Positions 7,362-13,244 of a stretch of DNA of 13,499 nt are shown one piece after another. Within the stretch, counting starts at the first letter, position 1. Each line of letters starts with the position of its first letter. This DNA comes from UM-FILTER-42-14 sp964586055 (GTDB taxonomy: Bacteria > Patescibacteriota > Microgenomatia > UBA1400 > PJMF01): the NCBI GenBank assembly GCA_964586055.1, contig CAZPFX010000022.1, positions 1 through 13,499 on the forward strand, given 5' to 3'. The notes beneath the pieces are model-generated. The model was not told the origin of the DNA. It made no database searches and worked only from the letters and a program-made list of their open reading frames with translations. Made by a program: the position numbers and the translations under genes.

Positions 7362-7394
7362 TGTTATCATTTGTTTATATATTTGATATATAAA
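7362..7394 (+). promoter_or_regulatory. Possible promoter for the HPRT-like gene
   Basis: The 40 nt between sufD and the next gene are almost pure A/T and hold two candidate -10 elements. TGTTATCAT (7362-7370) is an extended -10 (TGn plus a 5/6 match). TATAAA (7389-7394) ends 7 nt before the ATG at 7402. No good -35 is seen. The second would give a leaderless transcript, in line with the absence of a Shine-Dalgarno sequence. Confidence 0.4.
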
Positions 7395-7401
7395 GATACA
7401 A

Positions 7402-8271
7402 ATGGCTGAAAAAGAAAAGCAACTTGTCCGAAAAGTTTTAATAAAACCCGAAGAAATTACTGATCGCATAAAGAGCATGGCTGATGAAATTGCCACTGAT
7501 TTTAAAGAAAAAACCAAAGAGAAAAAATATCCTGAGCTAATACTCCTGTGTGTTCTAGAGAGCGCAAGAGTTTATACCAAAGAATTAGCTACTGAGCTTA
7601 AAAAGCTAGGCATTAGGGTCAAAATCGTAAATGTCACGATCAAAAGTTACGACGGCATGAGGAAGACAGACAACCATGAGATACTTTCCAAGTTTCCAAT
7701 GAAAAAGCTTCGGGGAGAAATTGTTTTGGTCGTCGAAGACATGATAGACACAGGAGGTACGCTTGAAGCACTTATTAATGAGTTAAACAAATTTAAACCT
7801 CAGGTGCTAGACGTCGCAGTTCTTCTTGAAAAAATTAAGGCAAGATTTATTAACTTAAAAGCCAAATACGTTGGATTTGAAATTTTTGATTTTTGGGTTG
7901 ACGGCAAAGGAATTGACACAGACGGAGAACATAGGCTTGATGAATGGATCTCGGCAGTAATCTTGAAAAGTGACGATGAAGAACTTGTTAAGTTCTGGCG
8001 ATTGGTAATTTTGAACAATGAAGACAAAGAGCTAGTTGAATCTGTGCGCTCATTAATGCTTATGCTTTCTTGGTACAATACAAAATATGATAAGTACAAA
8101 GACAATTCTCCGGGACTTCCCCCTTCTGACCCAGTATTCCGAAGGCAAGAAGTTGATTTACCTGGACAGCGCCGCCACGAGCCAAAAGCCAAGCGTGGTC
8201 ATCAACGCGATTACGAATTACTACCAAACCACCAACGCCAACGTCCACAGGGGCGTCCACAGACTTTCTGA
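7402..8271 (+). CDS. HPRT-like phosphoribosyltransferase with C-terminal extension overlapping sufS
   Basis: Type I phosphoribosyltransferase of the hypoxanthine-guanine family (purine base plus PRPP to nucleotide). The PRPP motif is VVEDMIDTGGTL (110-121), and the family C-terminal signature KYVGFEIFDFWVDGKGID follows. Two sites deviate: the usual LKG pyrophosphate loop reads VLESAR, and the flexible loop is SYDGMRKTDNHE, lacking the common Thr-Ser. Purine salvage is likely, but substrate use may differ. The HPRT domain ends near residue 186. Next come two degenerate 16-residue repeats (186-217), then residues 230-289, which lie in a different frame over the start of sufS for 185 nt and form a basic Pro/Arg/Gln-rich tail. 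Whether the tail is made is uncertain; a lost stop codon or an undetected indel near 8087 is the alternative. The gene separates sufD from sufS. Confidence 0.8.
   Translation: MAEKEKQLVRKVLIKPEEITDRIKSMADEIATDFKEKTKEKKYPELILLCVLESARVYTKELATELKKLGIRVKIVNVTIKSYDGMRKTDNHEILSKFPMKKLRGEIVLVVEDMIDTGGTLEALINELNKFKPQVLDVAVLLEKIKARFINLKAKYVGFEIFDFWVDGKGIDTDGEHRLDEWISAVILKSDDEELVKFWRLVILNNEDKELVESVRSLMLMLSWYNTKYDKYKDNSPGLPPSDPVFRRQEVDLPGQRRHEPKAKRGHQRDYELLPNHQRQRPQGRPQTF
7957..8052 (+). repeat. Degenerate tandem 48-bp repeat inside the HPRT-like gene
   Basis: Two adjacent in-frame units, 7957-8004 and 8005-8052, encode VILKSDDEELVKFWRL and VILNNEDKELVESVRS. By eye 8 of 16 residues and about 31 of 48 bases agree, with differences mostly at third positions in the first half. 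They lie immediately after the HPRT domain and look like an old duplication of a helical segment. Confidence 0.55.
8071..8079 (+). promoter_or_regulatory. Extended -10 promoter element for sufS
   Basis: TGGTACAAT combines a TGn extension with TACAAT (5/6 match) and ends 7 nt before the sufS ATG at 8087. It lies inside the coding region of the HPRT-like gene. Transcription would start at the ATG, giving a leaderless sufS message. No Shine-Dalgarno sequence precedes the ATG. The -35 region is poor, as is allowed for extended -10 promoters. Confidence 0.45.
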
Positions 8272-9322
8272 TGAGAGCACAGCGATTTGGCAAAAAAGTC
8301 GCGAAACAATTGCCTCATTTTTCGGCGCCAACACTCCGGAATTAATCCTTCTTAGAAATACCACGGAGGCTACAAATGGTATCGCTTACGGCTGGGGAGA
8401 TCATAATCTTTCTTCAGGAGATATCATTCTTACTACTCTGATGGAGCATCACTCAAATTTTGTGGTTTGGCAAGAATTGGCAAAAAGAACTGGAGCGAGA
8501 ATAGAAGTGGTTGCTGTCACTAAAGATGGCGAACTTGACTTAGAATCTCTCAATGAAAAACTTTCCTTAGCTAAAGTGAAACTTCTCGCGCTTACTCACG
8601 TTTCGAACACGCTAGGTACTCTAAATCCAATCGCTGATATTGTCCAACAAACTAGAGAATTAAGCCCGAACATCAGAATCGTTTTAGATGCTGCTCAGTC
8701 AGCACCACACTTATCAATCAATTTTAAAAATCTCGATGTCGATTTTCTAGTTTTCAGTGGTCACAAAATGCTTGGTCCTATGGGAAGTGGTGGCATGCTT
8801 GTTAAAAAAGAATTGTTGAGAAGTGGCGAGATGAAGCCTTGGCTTTTCGGTGGGGGAATGATTGATTCGGTGGCAGTAGAAAAAACAACTTACTCTTCTG
8901 ATCTCAGTGAGTTATTCACTGCTGGAACTCCAGATGTGGCCAGCGCTGTTGGCCTAGCAGCTGCCTGCGATTATCTGAATAATCTTGGAATGGAGAGTGT
9001 TAGAAAACATGATGAAATGTTAGTCCAGTACGCTCTTGAGAAATTGACTGACTTACCAGAGATCACTGTAGTCGGTCCACGTTCAAACAGAGTCGGCTCT
9101 GTGGCTTTTTTACACAACAAAGTCCACGCCCACGACGTTGCCCAGATTCTTGATAGCCAGAATATTGCGGTCAGAAGCGGTCATCACTGCACTATGCCAC
9201 TACACACAGAATTTTCTTGGCCAGCTACAGTCAGAGCCAGTTTTAATGTTTATAACACTACTGATGATATCGACGCTCTTATTTCGGGACTAGAAAAAGT
9301 AAAAACAGTTTTTAAGATTTAA
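8087..9322 (+). CDS. sufS: SufS, cysteine desulfurase
   Basis: A 411-residue PLP enzyme that releases sulfur from cysteine as a persulfide and passes it to SufU. Visible motifs are LIYLDSAATSQKP near the N-terminus, NANVHRGVHRLS (49-60), ATNGIAYGWG, DAAQS (D201 pairs with PLP), FSGHKMLGPMGSGGM with the Schiff-base Lys227, AGTPD, and RSGHHCTMPLH with the catalytic Cys368. Length and order are standard for the group II SufS/CsdA type. The N-terminal motifs fix the start at or very near ATG 8087, so the 185-nt overlap with the preceding gene is real at the DNA level. Codons 8-58 have about 82% G/C at third positions against about 38% in the next 50. It ends in a one-base overlap with sufU. Confidence 0.96.
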   Translation: MISTKTILRDFPLLTQYSEGKKLIYLDSAATSQKPSVVINAITNYYQTTNANVHRGVHRLSDESTAIWQKSRETIASFFGANTPELILLRNTTEATNGIAYGWGDHNLSSGDIILTTLMEHHSNFVVWQELAKRTGARIEVVAVTKDGELDLESLNEKLSLAKVKLLALTHVSNTLGTLNPIADIVQQTRELSPNIRIVLDAAQSAPHLSINFKNLDVDFLVFSGHKMLGPMGSGGMLVKKELLRSGEMKPWLFGGGMIDSVAVEKTTYSSDLSELFTAGTPDVASAVGLAAACDYLNNLGMESVRKHDEMLVQYALEKLTDLPEITVVGPRSNRVGSVAFLHNKVHAHDVAQILDSQNIAVRSGHHCTMPLHTEFSWPATVRASFNVYNTTDDIDALISGLEKVKTVFKI

Positions 9323-9699
9323 TGCCAGAAGATTTATACCAAGAACAAATTATCGAGGCAGCCTCTAATCCTGCGAATATGGGAGAGCTTAGTGAATTTG
9401 ACGTTGCAACACGAGAAGTTAGTAATAGTTGCGGTGACGCTTTCTCAGTCCAAATAAAATTGTCTAAAGATAGGGCTGTGGCCGAAGACATAAAATGGCA
9501 GGGGAATGGTTGCGCCATTGGCATGGCCGCGATGAGTTTAGTTTCATCAGCATGTGTAGAGCAACCAGTGAGTTTGATCCTAAAATGGGGAGAGAAAGAA
9601 ATGCTTGAAAACCTTGGGCTTGATCATATTTCACCTAGTCGGAGTAAATGTATGATGTTAGGACTAAGAACTATCCAAAGTTGCTTAAAAAAATTATGA
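9322..9699 (+). CDS. sufU: SufU, sulfur acceptor / scaffold-type protein
   Basis: A 125-residue SufU/IscU-family protein that in Gram-positive-type SUF systems accepts persulfide sulfur from SufS through a zinc-site cysteine exchange. The expected ligands are present: SCGD (C37, D39), GNGCAIGMAA (C64) and SRSKCMMLG (C110). The region between C64 and C110 (70-109) has roughly the long spacing typical of SufU rather than IscU. No SufE gene is seen, so SufU is probably the only SufS partner. The start overlaps the sufS stop by one base and has no ribosome binding site of its own, so re-initiation after sufS is likely. The stop overlaps the next gene by four bases (ATGA). Confidence 0.93.
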   Translation: MPEDLYQEQIIEAASNPANMGELSEFDVATREVSNSCGDAFSVQIKLSKDRAVAEDIKWQGNGCAIGMAAMSLVSSACVEQPVSLILKWGEKEMLENLGLDHISPSRSKCMMLGLRTIQSCLKKL

Positions 9700-10241
9700 A
9701 ACTCTACGTTGGTTCAGCAAATCCAGTAAAGCTAAATGCGGTTCGTGTTGCAGCAAAAAACCAGTGGCCAGATGTCGAAATAATCAGCTGTGAAGTCGAG
9801 AGTGGTATCAGTGAGCAGCCTCTTTCAGATGAAGAAACGAGAAATGGCGCGAGAAATAGAGCTCTCGCTTCACTGGCCACTAAAATTGACGGAGCCAACG
9901 AAGAAGCCCTCGGTATCGGCCTAGAAGGCGGTGTTTTTACCCAAGAAAATGGCGAGCTTTGGTCGACTGTCTGGGTAGCGGTCGCAGACATAGACGGAAA
10001 AATTTACGAGAGTAATGGAGCGCGATTCAGAGTTCCAGAAGTGATTGCCAAAACTATTCGCGCGGGCGAAGAAATGGGGCCAGTGGTCAGTCAAATGTTC
10101 GGAGGCCGCGATGTTCGAAGCACCAACGGAGCTATTGGCATAATCACTAAGGACTTTGTTGATCGCACAGAAGAGTACGCTGCAATCGCGAAAATGGCCC
10201 TCGGTATATGGTATGGACGCAAGTGGCAAGAGGATTTGTGA
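9696..10241 (+). CDS. yjjX: Inosine/xanthosine triphosphatase (YjjX/DUF84 family)
   Basis: A 181-residue house-cleaning phosphatase that hydrolyses deaminated purine triphosphates such as ITP and XTP. Family motifs visible are VGSANPVKLNAV at the N-terminus, SGISEQPLSDEET with the following GARNRA, GIGLEGGV in the middle and RSTNGAIGI near the end. The start is ATG 9696, which overlaps the sufU stop by four bases; a longer in-frame extension to 9648 only reads through sufU and does not match the family. There is no Shine-Dalgarno sequence, so translation is probably coupled to sufU. With the Nudix and HPRT-like genes it is the third purine- or nucleotide-handling gene in the suf cluster. The gene symbol is given by family; the exact orthologue is not certain. 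Confidence 0.88.
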   Translation: MKLYVGSANPVKLNAVRVAAKNQWPDVEIISCEVESGISEQPLSDEETRNGARNRALASLATKIDGANEEALGIGLEGGVFTQENGELWSTVWVAVADIDGKIYESNGARFRVPEVIAKTIRAGEEMGPVVSQMFGGRDVRSTNGAIGIITKDFVDRTEEYAAIAKMALGIWYGRKWQEDL

Positions 10242-10247
10242 TACTAT
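10239..10247 (+). promoter_or_regulatory. Possible extended -10 element before the ferredoxin reductase gene
   Basis: TGATACTAT fits TGn plus a 4/6 -10 hexamer (TACTAT, 10242-10247), 15 nt before the ATG at 10263. The TGA is also the stop codon of the preceding gene, so the TG may be coincidental. There is no clear -35 and no Shine-Dalgarno sequence for the next gene. The only gap between operon parts here is 21 nt. Confidence 0.28.
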
Positions 10248-10262
10248 TCAGTACGAGAACCT

Positions 10263-10973
10263 ATGCAACCACCCAAACAATATACCGCCCGTCTTGAAGA
10301 AAAAATTGTTCATAACGAACGTTTTATCCAATACTCTTTTGAGCTAGCTGAGCCACATGAGATGCCTTTCGAGGCTGGTCAGTACGTTTCTGTCAAAGTT
10401 TCCGAGAAAGGGGAAAGACGATCTTACTCTATTTGTTCTTCTCCAGATATTAAACACGGCTTTGAGCTTCTTATTGATATTTCACCTGGAGGAATTGGCT
10501 CTAAGTATTTTGAAGCCCTTGATTTTGGAGCCACGATTGAGTTTCTTGGTCCTTTAGGAATGTTTACTTTGGCGCCAAATGAGAACGAGGCAGCCACCAC
10601 CTTTGTTGCAACTGGGTCTGGCATTGCGCCATTTCGTTCGATGATCTTTGAACTTCTTCAGGAAAAAAAAGACACTCGACCAATCATTCTCTACTGGGGA
10701 CTACGTCATGAGAATATGCTTTTCTGGGAAGACGACTTCGAAGAACTAGCGGAAAACTTTCCTAACTTTAAATTCCATCCGGTAATTTCCCAGTCAAGCG
10801 AGGCCTGGCCACTTTGTCGAGGCAGAGTAACAGATTGTCTTGCAGTACATGACCTTTTGGAAAATTCTGGTTATTATCTTTGTGGAAGTACACCCATGAT
10901 CGCAGATACCAGCAAGCTTCTCATTGGCAGGGGTACTTCTGAAGAGAACATTCACCACGAAAAATTTTATTAA
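10263..10973 (+). CDS. FAD/NAD(P)-binding ferredoxin reductase-like protein
   Basis: A 236-residue flavoprotein of the ferredoxin-NADP+ reductase fold that moves electrons between a pyridine nucleotide and an iron-sulfur protein. The FAD-binding RSYS motif is at 53-56, followed by the FAD-domain GPLGMFTL (96-103). The NAD(P) domain starts with FVATGSGIAPFRSM (114-127) and ends with YYLCGSTPMI (204-213). The protein stops in HHEKFY, with a terminal aromatic residue of the kind that stacks on flavin in this family. It has no fused iron-sulfur domain; instead a separate ferredoxin gene starts 14 nt downstream. That pairing makes a reductase-ferredoxin chain likely. Supplying electrons to SUF cluster assembly is a reasonable but unproven role. 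Whether NADH or NADPH is preferred cannot be told. Confidence 0.9.
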   Translation: MQPPKQYTARLEEKIVHNERFIQYSFELAEPHEMPFEAGQYVSVKVSEKGERRSYSICSSPDIKHGFELLIDISPGGIGSKYFEALDFGATIEFLGPLGMFTLAPNENEAATTFVATGSGIAPFRSMIFELLQEKKDTRPIILYWGLRHENMLFWEDDFEELAENFPNFKFHPVISQSSEAWPLCRGRVTDCLAVHDLLENSGYYLCGSTPMIADTSKLLIGRGTSEENIHHEKFY

Positions 10974-10987
10974 TTATTGAGGAAAAT

Positions 10988-11236
10988 ATGGCAGATCAAG
11001 TTAAACAAATTGGTAAGTATAAAGTCGAAGTTATTAGAGATAAGTGCATTAGTGCTGCCAGCTGCGTAGCGATCGCGCCTAAGGTTTTTGATCTCGATGA
11101 AGAAAATTTAGCAATCATCCTGTCACAAGATGGCAATGATGATGACACCAAGCTTCTCGCTGCCCAGAGTTGTCCAACCATGGCGATAATAGTAACAAAC
11201 ACAGAAACTGGCGAGCAGGTCTGGCCAGTAAAATAA
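10988..11236 (+). CDS. Small ferredoxin, probably [3Fe-4S] type
   Basis: An 82-residue acidic ferredoxin. Cluster ligands are in CISAASCVAIAP (C20, C26) and SCPTMAI (C62, P63). In [4Fe-4S] relatives the first motif is C-x2-C-x2-C; here the middle cysteine position is Ala23, leaving three ligands, the pattern of [3Fe-4S] ferredoxins such as actinobacterial P450 partners. No second cluster motif is present, so it carries one cluster. GAGGA 5 nt before the ATG is a clear ribosome binding site. It follows the reductase gene by 14 nt and is its obvious partner. A labile fourth iron or a non-cysteine ligand cannot be excluded from sequence. No cytochrome P450 is seen in the window. Confidence 0.88.
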   Translation: MADQVKQIGKYKVEVIRDKCISAASCVAIAPKVFDLDEENLAIILSQDGNDDDTKLLAAQSCPTMAIIVTNTETGEQVWPVK

Positions 11237-11259
11237 CCAATTATAGAAAGAATCAAAAA

Positions 11260-11904
11260 ATGAAAAACATCCCACTCTTACTCGGAACAATGATTGGAAC
11301 ACTCTTGTTAGTTTTTAGCATTGCTTACTTTTTTTCAAAAACAGCGCCGGTAGCTATTGAAGCTGTTGTTGATCAAACAGTTCTCCTAGAAGGTTCTCGT
11401 CATAGCGCGGGTCCAGAGGACGCGCGCGTTACCGTTGTTGAGTTTAGTGACTTGCAGTGTCCTGCCTGTGCGGCTACCCAGCCATTGGTTAAGCAGTTAT
11501 TGGCAGAATATCCAGATGATGTCCGACTTGTTTATCGTCATTTTCCTCTTGATAATATCCATCCATATGCACGACTGGCTGCAGCGGCTTCTGAGGTTGC
11601 CGCAGAGTACGACCAATTTTGGGCGTATCACGATGTTTTATTTGCAAACCAACAAGATTGGTCTCTAGCTCCAAGCAAGAGCGATGTCGAAGCGAAGTTG
11701 GTTTCTTATGCCGCAGAGCTTGGTATTGACGAAACAGAATTTACAGCTAAGATAACTGATACAGTATATTCTGATTTTGTACAGTTAGATGCAAAAGTAG
11801 GAACACAAATTGGGATACAAGCCACGCCAACGTTTTTTGTGAATGGTCAACAGACCGCCGCCCCACAACTACGAGACGAAGTGGCAAAAGTATTAGCAAA
11901 ATAA
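11260..11904 (+). CDS. DsbA-like thiol oxidoreductase, membrane anchored
   Basis: A 214-residue thioredoxin-fold protein with one N-terminal hydrophobic segment (residues 4-26) and no lipoprotein cysteine, so it is probably an extracytoplasmic domain held by a signal anchor. The active site is CPAC (67-70) after VVEFSDLQ, followed by a helical insertion with FWAYHDVLF (120-128) typical of the DsbA/thioredoxin_4 group, and the cis-Pro loop QATPTFFVNG with P190. The likely role is forming or isomerising disulfides in exported proteins. No DsbB or VKOR partner is in the window. The start is ATG 11260 because the hydrophobic segment follows at once; an in-frame extension to 11170 overlaps the ferredoxin gene and is unlikely. 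No strong Shine-Dalgarno sequence is seen. The next gene begins 12 nt downstream. Confidence 0.92.
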   Translation: MKNIPLLLGTMIGTLLLVFSIAYFFSKTAPVAIEAVVDQTVLLEGSRHSAGPEDARVTVVEFSDLQCPACAATQPLVKQLLAEYPDDVRLVYRHFPLDNIHPYARLAAAASEVAAEYDQFWAYHDVLFANQQDWSLAPSKSDVEAKLVSYAAELGIDETEFTAKITDTVYSDFVQLDAKVGTQIGIQATPTFFVNGQQTAAPQLRDEVAKVLAK

Positions 11905-11916
11905 AAGGGGCACACC

Positions 11917-12459
11917 ATGGACAACATGAAAAAGTACACACCATATATATTTCCAGGATTGGTTTTCCTTCTGGTTTTCTTCTTAGTTTTCCGTTGGTTC
12001 CAACTTCGAAATCAAGCCAATGACTTAGATTTCTCAGAAGGAATTGAGATCGAAAATTTGAGTCAAGAAGAACAGCAGTCAGTTTTATCTGGCGTTGGTG
12101 ATTACTCAACAGTTTCACTTGATGTTCAAGAAGCGGATGAAAATTCGGACGAAATGACAGAAGAACCAGTCGGTGGCGTAGTTAGATATGCGATCGAAGA
12201 TGGAAAAGTCCGTTTTAGTGTCATCGTCAACGCAGTAGATGCACAATACTCAGTTTGGCTCAGAGATCCAGACACTGAGGAATTGAGCAAAGCTTTCGAC
12301 CTAGTGCCTGGAAAAGGTGGCTTGGTTGGATCAGCCGCTCTCTCGACAGAATTACTACCAGTTGAAGTAGTCGTAAGTACATCTACTGACAAAGATCAGG
12401 CAGTAGACTCAGCAGTTCTGAGAGGCATGATTAAGCCTATGGAAGAGGAGCAAAACTAA
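11917..12459 (+). CDS. Membrane-anchored protein of unknown function
   Basis: 180 residues that I cannot assign to a family. One transmembrane helix (about residues 10-25, IFPGLVFLLVFFLVF) is followed by RWFQLRNQ. An acidic, probably flexible stretch rich in Glu, Asp, Ser and Gln runs to about residue 86. A globular, beta-rich looking segment (about 87-160) follows, containing GKVRFSVIVNA, YSVWLRDPDTEE and VEVVVSTSTD. By the positive-inside rule the C-terminal part should be outside the membrane. AAGGGG about 7 nt before ATG 11917 supports this start; a second ATG three codons later is possible. It is 12 nt after the DsbA-like gene and probably co-transcribed, so it may be an envelope partner or client. 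There is no cysteine, so it is not a direct disulfide substrate. Confidence 0.75.
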   Translation: MDNMKKYTPYIFPGLVFLLVFFLVFRWFQLRNQANDLDFSEGIEIENLSQEEQQSVLSGVGDYSTVSLDVQEADENSDEMTEEPVGGVVRYAIEDGKVRFSVIVNAVDAQYSVWLRDPDTEELSKAFDLVPGKGGLVGSAALSTELLPVEVVVSTSTDKDQAVDSAVLRGMIKPMEEEQN

Positions 12460-12467
12460 ATTGCTTC

Positions 12468-12495
12468 TTGATGTGCCCGTCGAGTGTGATATCCT
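12468..12495 (+). promoter_or_regulatory. Promoter with extended -10 for the 71-residue protein gene
   Basis: TTGATG (12468-12473) and TATCCT (12490-12495) are 16 bp apart, and TGA directly before the -10 gives a TGn extension. This predicts a leader of about 100 nt before the ATG at 12605. In the leader, TTGCTAC (12504-12510) can pair with GTAGCAA (12547-12553). GTATA-AAAG-TATAC (12555-12568) is a small inverted repeat, and its TATAAA could alternatively be a second -10 box. Nothing else is seen in this intergenic stretch. Confidence 0.42.
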
Positions 12496-12604
12496 AACAA
12501 AAATTGCTACTCGGCAAGATGTGCTGAAAAGATAACAACAAACTAGGTAGCAACGTATAAAAGTATACATCTCGCAGATAGCGGGAATAAAAGAAGGGCA
12601 AAAT

Positions 12605-12820
12605 ATGGCAGACGCTTTTAGCTACACCAATGCCAAGGGTCAAACCTATTATCTCCACACTAAGGAGGTAACTTTGAAGAACGGTCGCATTCAGCGAATC
12701 TACTTCTTTGCTCGCGATGTTCGCGATGGTTCACTCGACGCAGTCCCAGCAGGGTACGAGGTCATGGAGACCAAACGCACAAACATGCCTGTGTTGAAGA
12801 AATCAGCACCAGCAGCCTAA
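12605..12820 (+). CDS. Small conserved protein of unknown function (71 aa)
   Basis: 71 residues beginning MADAFSYTNAKGQTYYLH, with a core around KNGRIQRIYFFARDVR and a C-terminal stretch PAGYEVMETKRTNMPVLKK. I recognise this layout (Tyr-Tyr-Leu, ribbon of beta strands, GYEV, basic end) from short uncharacterised proteins common in Patescibacteria and a few other bacteria; the function is unknown to me. There is no signal peptide, transmembrane segment or cysteine. The basic tail and many Arg/Lys residues would suit nucleic-acid or ribosome binding, but this is speculation. AGAAGGG about 6 nt before ATG 12605 is the likely ribosome binding site. It stands alone between a promoter with a long leader and a strong hairpin, so it is probably a single-gene unit. 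Confidence 0.75.
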   Translation: MADAFSYTNAKGQTYYLHTKEVTLKNGRIQRIYFFARDVRDGSLDAVPAGYEVMETKRTNMPVLKKSAPAA

Positions 12821-12843
12821 GTGCATTAAATAATGAACTTCAG

Positions 12844-12876
12844 ATCGCCTCTCAGATAAAACTGAGGGGCGATTTT
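12844..12876 (+). terminator. Hairpin terminator, overlapping the start region of the sufT-like gene
   Basis: A 12-bp stem (12844-12855 with 12862-12873, one G-T pair) encloses a 6-nt loop ATAAAA and is followed by TTTT. This is a good Rho-independent terminator shape, though the T-tract is short. The descending arm contains GAGGGG (12864-12869), the only ribosome-binding-like sequence for the next gene, whose start codon follows within 5-11 nt. The hairpin could therefore also control translation of that gene. Confidence 0.7.
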
Positions 12877-12880
12877 GTAT

Positions 12881-13204
12881 ATGACACCAAAATCTACTAA
12901 CAAACTAGAAAAAGCTATCTGGGAAAATCTGGGTAAAATTCTCGATCCAGAGCTAGGTATTGATCTGGTAAATTTGGGATTAATTTATAAAGTCACCGCA
13001 ACAGAGGATGGGGCAACGATCTTGATGACCCTAACGACTCCTGGCTGCCCTCTGGCCCACGTGTTTGATTCATTGGTGAAAGATGGCCTGGTCGGGATTC
13101 CAGGCCTTGACCCATATCGCGACGTGACCGTGACCCTAACCTTTGATCCTCCCTGGATTACAGATCTGATGTCTGATGAGGCCAAGGCGGAGCTGGGGTT
13201 TTAG
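12881..13204 (+). CDS. sufT: SufT/MIP18-family (DUF59) Fe-S maturation protein
   Basis: A 107-residue single-domain protein of the metal-sulfur cluster biosynthetic family, which helps deliver or mature iron-sulfur clusters. Typical motifs are ILDPELGIDLVNLGLIY (20-36), TLTTPGCPL with the conserved Cys56, and LTFDPPWITDLMSDEAK near the end. No SufS, SufE or ATPase domain is fused. ATG 12881 is taken as the start; a TTG at 12875 would add two residues and would be better spaced (5 nt) from GAGGGG. The gene starts only 4 nt after a terminator-like hairpin and has no clear promoter of its own, so read-through or hairpin-dependent control is implied. It lies 2.6 kb from yjjX, the last gene of the suf cluster proper. 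The symbol is given by family. Confidence 0.88.
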   Translation: MTPKSTNKLEKAIWENLGKILDPELGIDLVNLGLIYKVTATEDGATILMTLTTPGCPLAHVFDSLVKDGLVGIPGLDPYRDVTVTLTFDPPWITDLMSDEAKAELGF

Positions 13205-13210
13205 ATCTAA

Positions 13211-13236
13211 TTCACATAGAAATGATGTAGTACACT
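13211..13236 (+). promoter_or_regulatory. Possible promoter for rpiB
   Basis: TTCACA (13211-13216, 5/6) and TACACT (13231-13236, 4/6) are only 14 bp apart, shorter than optimal. The -10 candidate ends 8 nt before the ATG at 13245, again the near-leaderless layout. There is no Shine-Dalgarno sequence. Confidence 0.25.
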
Positions 13237-13244
13237 TGTGCCGT

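Noticed and set aside
7800..8192. Reverse-strand open frame of 130 codons across the HPRT-sufS junction
   Set aside because: Ser/Thr/Pro-rich composition with no recognisable motif; it mirrors two well-supported forward genes.
9648..9695. N-terminal extension of the YjjX-like protein
   Set aside because: It lies inside sufU and the family start MKLYVGSANP matches ATG 9696, which overlaps the sufU stop by four bases.
11170..11259. Longer DsbA-like protein starting within the ferredoxin gene
   Set aside because: The extension overlaps coding sequence in another frame and would place hydrophilic residues before the signal anchor; ATG 11260 leads directly into it.
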